Part shown: piece after piece, positions 6,291 to 10,625 of the stretch | Layout of the letters: every line of letters begins with the position of its first letter | How positions within the stretch are numbered: position 1 is the first letter of the stretch | NCBI GenBank assembly: GCA_030655795.1 | Contig: JAUSPJ010000182.1 | Location: 1 to 10,625, forward strand | Length of the DNA: 10,625 nt | Origin: Fidelibacterota bacterium | GTDB lineage: Bacteria; Fidelibacterota; UBA2242 | Direction: 5' to 3' | Position numbers and translations under genes: made by a program | Notes under the pieces: model-generated | Databases searched by the model: none | What the model was told of the DNA's origin: nothing | The model's input: the letters and a program-made list of their open reading frames with translations, nothing else

Positions 6291-8025
6291 GACTAAAGGT
6301 ACAATCATCGGTATTAACGGGAACATGATTTCCGTGGAATTTGAAGGCAATATTATCCAGAATGAGGTCGGCTATGTAATTACCGGCGAAGACCGTCTGA
6401 AATCCGAGGTGGTCAAGATTCAGGGAAATATTGCCTACATGCAGGTTTTTGAAATTACCAAGGGCCTAAAAGTTAATGACCGGGTAGAATTCTCCGGCGA
6501 GATGCTTTCCGCTCAGCTGGGCCCCGGCATTCTCGGAATGGTCTATGACGGTTTGCAGAACCCGCTGAATGAACTGGCCGAGATGCACGGGTTTTTCCTG
6601 AAGCGCGGTGTGATTCTGGATGCCCTGGATTTCAAGGCTGAATGGGAATTTACACCAGTTGCGAAAAAGGGTGATACGGTCTATGCCGCGAGCGTTCTCG
6701 GGCATGTCCCGGAAGGCATTTTCGAGCATAAAATTTTTGTGCCTTTCAACCTGCAGGGCGATTTTAAAGTCACGTCCATTGTGGAAAAGGGTAAGTACAA
6801 AGTGACCGACACGATAGCGACCATCGAAAATGATAAAGGCGACAAACACAAACTGAGCATGTTTTTCGATTGGCCGGTGAAGATCCCGATCGAGTTTTAC
6901 CGGGAGAAACTGGTTCCCAAAGAACCGCTGCTGACCCAGACCAGGATTATTGATACGTTCTTTCCGGTAGCAAAAGGTGGCACGTATTGTATTCCGGGAC
7001 CCTTTGGCGCCGGTAAAACCGTACTACAGCAGGTGACCAGCCGTTTTGCGGAAGCCGATATTGTCATTATCGCGGCCTGTGGTGAACGGGCCGGCGAGGT
7101 GGTGGAAACGCTGCGGGAATTCCCCGAAATAACCGATCCCCGGACCGGGAAACCGCTGATGGAACGAACGATTATCATCTGTAATACCAGCTCCATGCCG
7201 GTAGCCGCCAGGGAAGCCTCGGTATATACGGCGGCGACGCTGGGTGAATATTACCGGCAGATGGGCCTGAATGTTCTGCTTCTGGCCGATTCCACTTCCC
7301 GCTGGGCCCAGGCGATGCGTGAGTTGTCTGGCCGTTTGGAAGAGATTCCCGGCGAAGAGGCGTTTCCGGCGTACCTGGAATCCCGGATTGCCCAGTTTTA
7401 CGAACGGGCCGGTCTGGTGGAATTTGAGGACGGGACATTTGGCAGTCTAACCATCGGTGGAACGGTGAGTCCCGCCGGTGGAAACTTTGAAGAACCGGTC
7501 ACTCAGTCGACGCTGAAAGTAGTTGGCGCCTTTCACGGGCTGTCCCAGGAACGTTCCAATGCCCGCCGCTACCCGGCGATTCATCCGCTGGACAGCTGGT
7601 CAAAGTACAAGAGTTTTATTGATGCAATGCCGATTCAATATGCCTGTGACATTCTCCGCAAGGGTAACGATGTTCACCAGATGATGCTCGTGGTTGGTGA
7701 AGAGGGAACGTCGATCGAGGATTTCGTCATTTATCTGAAATCGGAATTTCTGGATAATGTTTATCTTCAGCAGAACTCCTTTGATTCGGTGGATGGCGCC
7801 ACATCACCGGAGCGTCAGAAGCACGTGTTTAATTTTGTTCACAATGTCCTGACGAAACAGTTCAGCCTGAAGGAAAAAGACGAAGCCCGGAATTTCTTTA
7901 ATAAATTACGGCAGCTGTTTATCGACTGGAATTACATCGATATGAGGAACGGCGAATTTAAGAAACAGGAAGCCAAGATAACCCAATTGATTGAGGAAAA
8001 CTCAGACAATGCAGAAGGTGTATAA
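6283..8025 (+). CDS. atpA: V/A-type ATPase catalytic subunit A
   Basis: This 580-residue catalytic subunit forms the alternating A3B3 hexamer and carries the ATP-binding sites. The N-terminal beta-barrel occupies about 1-70. The A-specific insertion ('non-homologous region') spans about 110-190. The nucleotide-binding core follows with Walker A GPFGAGKT at 239-246 (K245), GERAGE at 268-273 with the likely catalytic Glu, Walker B VLLLADSTSRWAQAMRE at 331-347, and the conserved TVSPAGGNFEEPVTQ at about 394-408. A helical C-terminal domain ends the protein. All key residues are present and length is normal. The ATG at 6283 lies inside the preceding gene (8-bp overlap) without a clear Shine-Dalgarno, so translational coupling is likely. 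It overlaps atpB by 17 bp. Sequence alone does not show whether the enzyme makes ATP or pumps ions. Confidence 0.97.
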   Translation: MNKTKGTIIGINGNMISVEFEGNIIQNEVGYVITGEDRLKSEVVKIQGNIAYMQVFEITKGLKVNDRVEFSGEMLSAQLGPGILGMVYDGLQNPLNELAEMHGFFLKRGVILDALDFKAEWEFTPVAKKGDTVYAASVLGHVPEGIFEHKIFVPFNLQGDFKVTSIVEKGKYKVTDTIATIENDKGDKHKLSMFFDWPVKIPIEFYREKLVPKEPLLTQTRIIDTFFPVAKGGTYCIPGPFGAGKTVLQQVTSRFAEADIVIIAACGERAGEVVETLREFPEITDPRTGKPLMERTIIICNTSSMPVAAREASVYTAATLGEYYRQMGLNVLLLADSTSRWAQAMRELSGRLEEIPGEEAFPAYLESRIAQFYERAGLVEFEDGTFGSLTIGGTVSPAGGNFEEPVTQSTLKVVGAFHGLSQERSNARRYPAIHPLDSWSKYKSFIDAMPIQYACDILRKGNDVHQMMLVVGEEGTSIEDFVIYLKSEFLDNVYLQQNSFDSVDGATSPERQKHVFNFVHNVLTKQFSLKEKDEARNFFNKLRQLFIDWNYIDMRNGEFKKQEAKITQLIEENSDNAEGV

Positions 8026-9310
8026 TAAAATATTAAGTGTGACCGGGAACGTTATCACGGTCAAAGCGGAAGGCATCGCCAATGAAGAGTTGGCGGAGAT
8101 CAGTACATCCCGCGGCAAATCACTGGCCCAGGCGATCAAACTGGACCACGATATTGTGTCGCTGCAGGTGTTTGCCGGCAGCCAGGGAATTGCCACCAAT
8201 GACGAGGTTCGTTTTTTGGGAAATCCCATGCGGGTGACCTTTTCCGATGACATGCTTGGCCGGATTTTCAACGGCAGCGGCGTCCCCCGGGACAAAGGCC
8301 CGGCGCTGGCGGAAAACCTGATTGAAATCGCCGGCCCGTCGGTTAACCCGGCTAAACGTATCATTCCGCGCAACATGATCCGGACGAATATTCCCATGAT
8401 CGATGTGTTTAATTCGCTGGTCGTTTCCCAGAAATTGCCGATTTTCTCGGTCTCCGGCGAGCCCTATAACGAACTGCTGGCGCGGATCGCCCTGCAGGCG
8501 GAGGTGGACTTGATCGTATTGGGCGGTATCGGTTTGAAATACGACCAGTATATGTATTTCAAGAATACCCTGGAAGAGGGGGGCGCGCTCAGTCGTTCGA
8601 TTTTCTTTATTCATACCGCATCCGATCCGATCGTTGAAGGATTGATGGTTCCGGATTTGTGCCTGGCGGTGGCGGAGAAATTTGCCCTGAATGGCAAGAA
8701 TGTGCTGGTGCTGCTGACCGACATGACCAACTTTGCCGACGCCCTGAAAGAGATCGCCATTACCATGGAACAGGTTCCCTCGAACCGCGGCTATCCCGGC
8801 GACCTTTATTCCCAGCTGGCTGCCCGCTATGAAAAGGCGGTGGATTTTGACGACGCCGGTTCGGTCACTATTCTGGCGGCAACGACCATGCCCGGTGACG
8901 ACGTGACCCATCCCGTTCCCGATAATACCGGTTACATCACCGAAGGACAATTTTACCTGCGCAACGGCCGGATTGAACCCTTTGGTTCGCTGAGCCGCCT
9001 GAAACAGCAGGTCAATGATAAAACCCGTGACGATCACCGTGCTATTATGGACGGACTGATCCAGCTGTATGCGCAATACAATGAGACCGAAGAAAAACGG
9101 GCGATGGGTTTCCGGATGAGCGCATGGGACAAAAAATTGCTGAAATACGGCAAACTGTTCGAAGCCAACATGATGGACCTTTCGGTGAACATTTCCCTGG
9201 AAAATGCCCTGGACAAGGGCTGGGAAATTCTGGCCGAATGTTTTACGCCGGAAGAGACCCGGATGAAAACCGACCTGATCACTAAATTCTGGCCCAGGGA
9301 AGCGAAGTAA
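8009..9310 (+). CDS. atpB: V/A-type ATPase regulatory subunit B
   Basis: This is the non-catalytic nucleotide-site subunit of the A3B3 head. I chose ATG 8009 (433 residues, MQKVYNKILSVTGNVITV) over the in-frame TTG at 7991, because the family's N-terminal strand begins here and GAGGA (7993-7997) lies about 11 nt upstream. Where A has a P-loop, B has SVSGEPYNELLARIA at about 147-161, lacking GKT, as expected of B subunits; the GEPYN form resembles the Chlamydia/Bacteroidota type. Further markers are DMTNFADALKE at 238-248 and GYPGDLYSQLAARYE at 261-275, which contribute to the interface sites. The gene overlaps the atpA end by 17 bp. Its TAA shares one base with the subunit D ATG (TAATG at 9308-9312). 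Confidence 0.96.
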   Translation: MQKVYNKILSVTGNVITVKAEGIANEELAEISTSRGKSLAQAIKLDHDIVSLQVFAGSQGIATNDEVRFLGNPMRVTFSDDMLGRIFNGSGVPRDKGPALAENLIEIAGPSVNPAKRIIPRNMIRTNIPMIDVFNSLVVSQKLPIFSVSGEPYNELLARIALQAEVDLIVLGGIGLKYDQYMYFKNTLEEGGALSRSIFFIHTASDPIVEGLMVPDLCLAVAEKFALNGKNVLVLLTDMTNFADALKEIAITMEQVPSNRGYPGDLYSQLAARYEKAVDFDDAGSVTILAATTMPGDDVTHPVPDNTGYITEGQFYLRNGRIEPFGSLSRLKQQVNDKTRDDHRAIMDGLIQLYAQYNETEEKRAMGFRMSAWDKKLLKYGKLFEANMMDLSVNISLENALDKGWEILAECFTPEETRMKTDLITKFWPREAK

Positions 9311-9921
9311 TGGCAAAGATTCGTTTGACCAAAAACGAATTAAAGAAGCAGAAAGAGGCGCTGAAGCGTTATACCCGCTATCTGCCGACACTGGAGTTGA
9401 AAAAGACCCAGTTAGTGGCGGAGATCAGGCTGATTTCCCAGCAGATTGACAAAATCCGGGAGGAAATCGACCGCTTTGAAAAAGAGATTTTCCACTGGGT
9501 GGACGTCTTCGGTGAAGACATTGACGTCGGCGCGTTGTTCTCGGTTGAAGATGTTTTGACCACCAGCGGAAATATTGCCGGGATCGATATCGAAATTTTT
9601 GAAAACGTCGTTTTTAGGGACGAAGAATACGATCTCTTTGAAACCCCCTTGTGGGTGGACAAAGGTATCGAGGCCTGCAAGGAAAAGATTCGCCAGCAGC
9701 TGAAGATCAAAACCCTGGAAAAGCAGATGTCCGTTTTGCAGGAAGAGCTGCGTATTACAGTCCAGCGGATCAACCTGTTCGACAAGGTCAAGATACCGGA
9801 AGCCAGAGAGAATATCAGGGTGATTCAGATTTACCTCGGAGATGAGCGGACGTCGGAAGTGGTGCGCGGGAAAATTTCCAAGGCCAAGATACAGAAGAAA
9901 AAGGATCTGACAGCGGCATGA
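9310..9921 (+). CDS. atpD: V/A-type ATPase subunit D (central rotor shaft)
   Basis: This 203-residue subunit is the long central shaft that turns inside the A3B3 head. The conserved start MAKIRLTKNELKKQKEALKR and the following YLPTLELKKTQLVAEI form the N-terminal helix of the antiparallel coiled coil (about 1-65). A short globular middle follows (about 70-120, Asp/Glu/Phe-rich). The C-terminal helix (about 130-203) carries LEKQMSVLQEELRITVQRIN and VRGKISKAKIQKKK. Length is typical. AGGGA at 9296-9300 lies 9 nt before the ATG, a fair Shine-Dalgarno. The gene overlaps atpB by 1 bp and subunit I by 4 bp (ATGA at 9918-9921). Subunit F, which usually clamps onto D, has no gene in the window. Confidence 0.93.
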   Translation: MAKIRLTKNELKKQKEALKRYTRYLPTLELKKTQLVAEIRLISQQIDKIREEIDRFEKEIFHWVDVFGEDIDVGALFSVEDVLTTSGNIAGIDIEIFENVVFRDEEYDLFETPLWVDKGIEACKEKIRQQLKIKTLEKQMSVLQEELRITVQRINLFDKVKIPEARENIRVIQIYLGDERTSEVVRGKISKAKIQKKKDLTAA

Positions 9922-10625
9922 TCGTTCCGATGCAAAAAGTGACCCTGTTTATCAGCGCCCGCCATCAAGACGGGGCGTTGAAAGAACTGCGCAAACTCGG
10001 TTTGGTGCATATCCAGCATGTCAAAGCGCCGGTATCGGAGGATATATCTCAATTGGAAATGGCGCTCAGCATTGTCGATAAATGCCTGCTGATTCTGAAC
10101 AGTGACGGACAATCTGTTGCCGATACAAAAAGCGCTGGTACTAAAGCCAAAGAGATCGTAGCCGAAGTCCTGGCCCTGTCGGCCGAAAAACAGCAGCTGG
10201 ACGGTCAAATCGAAGAAAAGCAAAATCTGGTCGACTGGTTCGAAAACTGGGGTAAAGTTTCCGCAGTGGACATTGAAGCCCTGCAGGTAAAAGGCGTGTT
10301 TATCCGGCTCTACAATATTGATAAAAACCAGTTGAAAGCGCTTCCCGAAGGCTCTTTCGCTGAAATCCTTTCTGAAGAAAAAAACCATGCAAAAATCGCC
10401 CTGATATCGGAATCCGCCGATGCGCGCCTGGATGTAAAAGAAGATTTTTTTCCACAGGAAGATTATGATACCGCTACAAAGGAGCTGGCGACGCTAATGG
10501 CCCGGTCGGAAGACATTGAACTTCGGTTAAAAGAATTGACTGAGACAATAAATCCAATTTTAACCTATAAAGCAGACCTCGAAAAACGACTGGAGTTCGC
10601 ACGGGTGAAGTCCGGGATGCAGGAT
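9918..10625 (+). CDS. atpI: V/A-type ATPase subunit I, N-terminal part, cut by window edge
   Basis: The frame runs open from ATG 9918 to the window end: 236 codons of a protein usually around 600 residues or more. The start MIVPMQKVTLFISARHQDGA, followed by LKELRKLGLVHIQHVKAP, is the hallmark N-terminus of bacterial subunit I, which supports ATG 9918 over the in-frame ATG 9930. Subunit I is the membrane stator: its cytoplasmic N-half binds the peripheral stalks, and its membrane C-half carries the ion path beside the proteolipid ring. Only the cytoplasmic part is visible, with long charged helices (about 75-110 and 190-230) and mixed alpha/beta segments, and no membrane span yet. The gene overlaps the subunit D stop by 4 bp. 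The proteolipid K/c gene is expected downstream. Confidence 0.92.
   Translation, partial: MIVPMQKVTLFISARHQDGALKELRKLGLVHIQHVKAPVSEDISQLEMALSIVDKCLLILNSDGQSVADTKSAGTKAKEIVAEVLALSAEKQQLDGQIEEKQNLVDWFENWGKVSAVDIEALQVKGVFIRLYNIDKNQLKALPEGSFAEILSEEKNHAKIALISESADARLDVKEDFFPQEDYDTATKELATLMARSEDIELRLKELTETINPILTYKADLEKRLEFARVKSGMQD

Noticed and set aside
7991..8008. TTG at 7991 as start of atpB
   Set aside because: It would add six residues (MRKTQT) not expected in the family and would put the GAGGA ribosome-binding candidate inside the gene; ATG 8009 fits better.
8120..9391. Long minus-strand open frame (423 codons) opposite atpB
   Set aside because: It lies antisense to a strongly conserved subunit B gene, has no recognisable domain, and arises from the codon pattern of atpB. 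Unusual length alone is not evidence of a gene.
9831..10388. Minus-strand open frame (185 codons) opposite subunit I
   Set aside because: The plus strand encodes the conserved subunit I N-terminus here; the antisense frame shows no family features.

Overview
The window is 10,625 bases of bacterial chromosome. Its centrepiece is the front part of a V/A-type (rotary) ATPase operon. The gene order, subunit E - DUF2764 - A - B - D - I, is the arrangement I know from Chlamydiae, Bacteroidota, spirochaetes and related or candidate phyla. It is not the Thermus or archaeal order. A good Shine-Dalgarno sequence before subunit E, and weaker ones at several internal starts, argue against a typical Bacteroidota genome, where such sites are rare. 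I can suggest the broad group but not the genus.

Layout from left to right. (1) Bases 1-1242, plus strand: the 3' part of a probable envelope protein with an LPP20-like N-terminal region, a possible Ig-like middle and a CsgG/FlgT-like C-terminus. It is cut by the window edge. (2) Bases 1248-2885, minus strand: a complete B12-binding-type radical SAM protein, tail to tail with gene 1 and only 5 bp away. (3) A 189-bp gap with one imperfect dyad. (4) Bases 3075-4696, minus strand: a two-gene, 4-bp-overlapping operon encoding an AbiEii nucleotidyltransferase toxin and its AbiEi antitoxin (type IV toxin-antitoxin or abortive-infection pair). In the lines sampled by hand it is more AT-rich than its neighbours, as expected of an acquired module. 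(5) Its control region holds a near-consensus promoter (TTGTTT-17-TATAAT) flanked by two copies of a TGTCAG...CCTGAC inverted repeat. (6) A non-coding stretch with a palindrome and the likely ATPase promoter(s). (7) Bases 5194-10625, plus strand: the ATPase operon, in which every junction overlaps (1, 8, 17, 1 and 4 bp). Subunit I runs off the right edge.

How the genes work together. A and B form the catalytic hexamer, with an intact P-loop in A and a degenerate one in B. D is the central rotor shaft, E the peripheral stalk and I the membrane stator. The proteolipid K/c should lie just beyond the window. No recognisable C, F or G/H gene is interleaved, so the DUF2764 protein is the natural candidate for a missing stalk or rotor-adapter role. 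The toxin-antitoxin pair is a separate module beside the operon.

I do not see a clearly new multi-gene system here. The points most worth pursuing are the DUF2764 protein as an uncharacterised ATPase component and the well-defined dual-operator control region of the AbiE pair.
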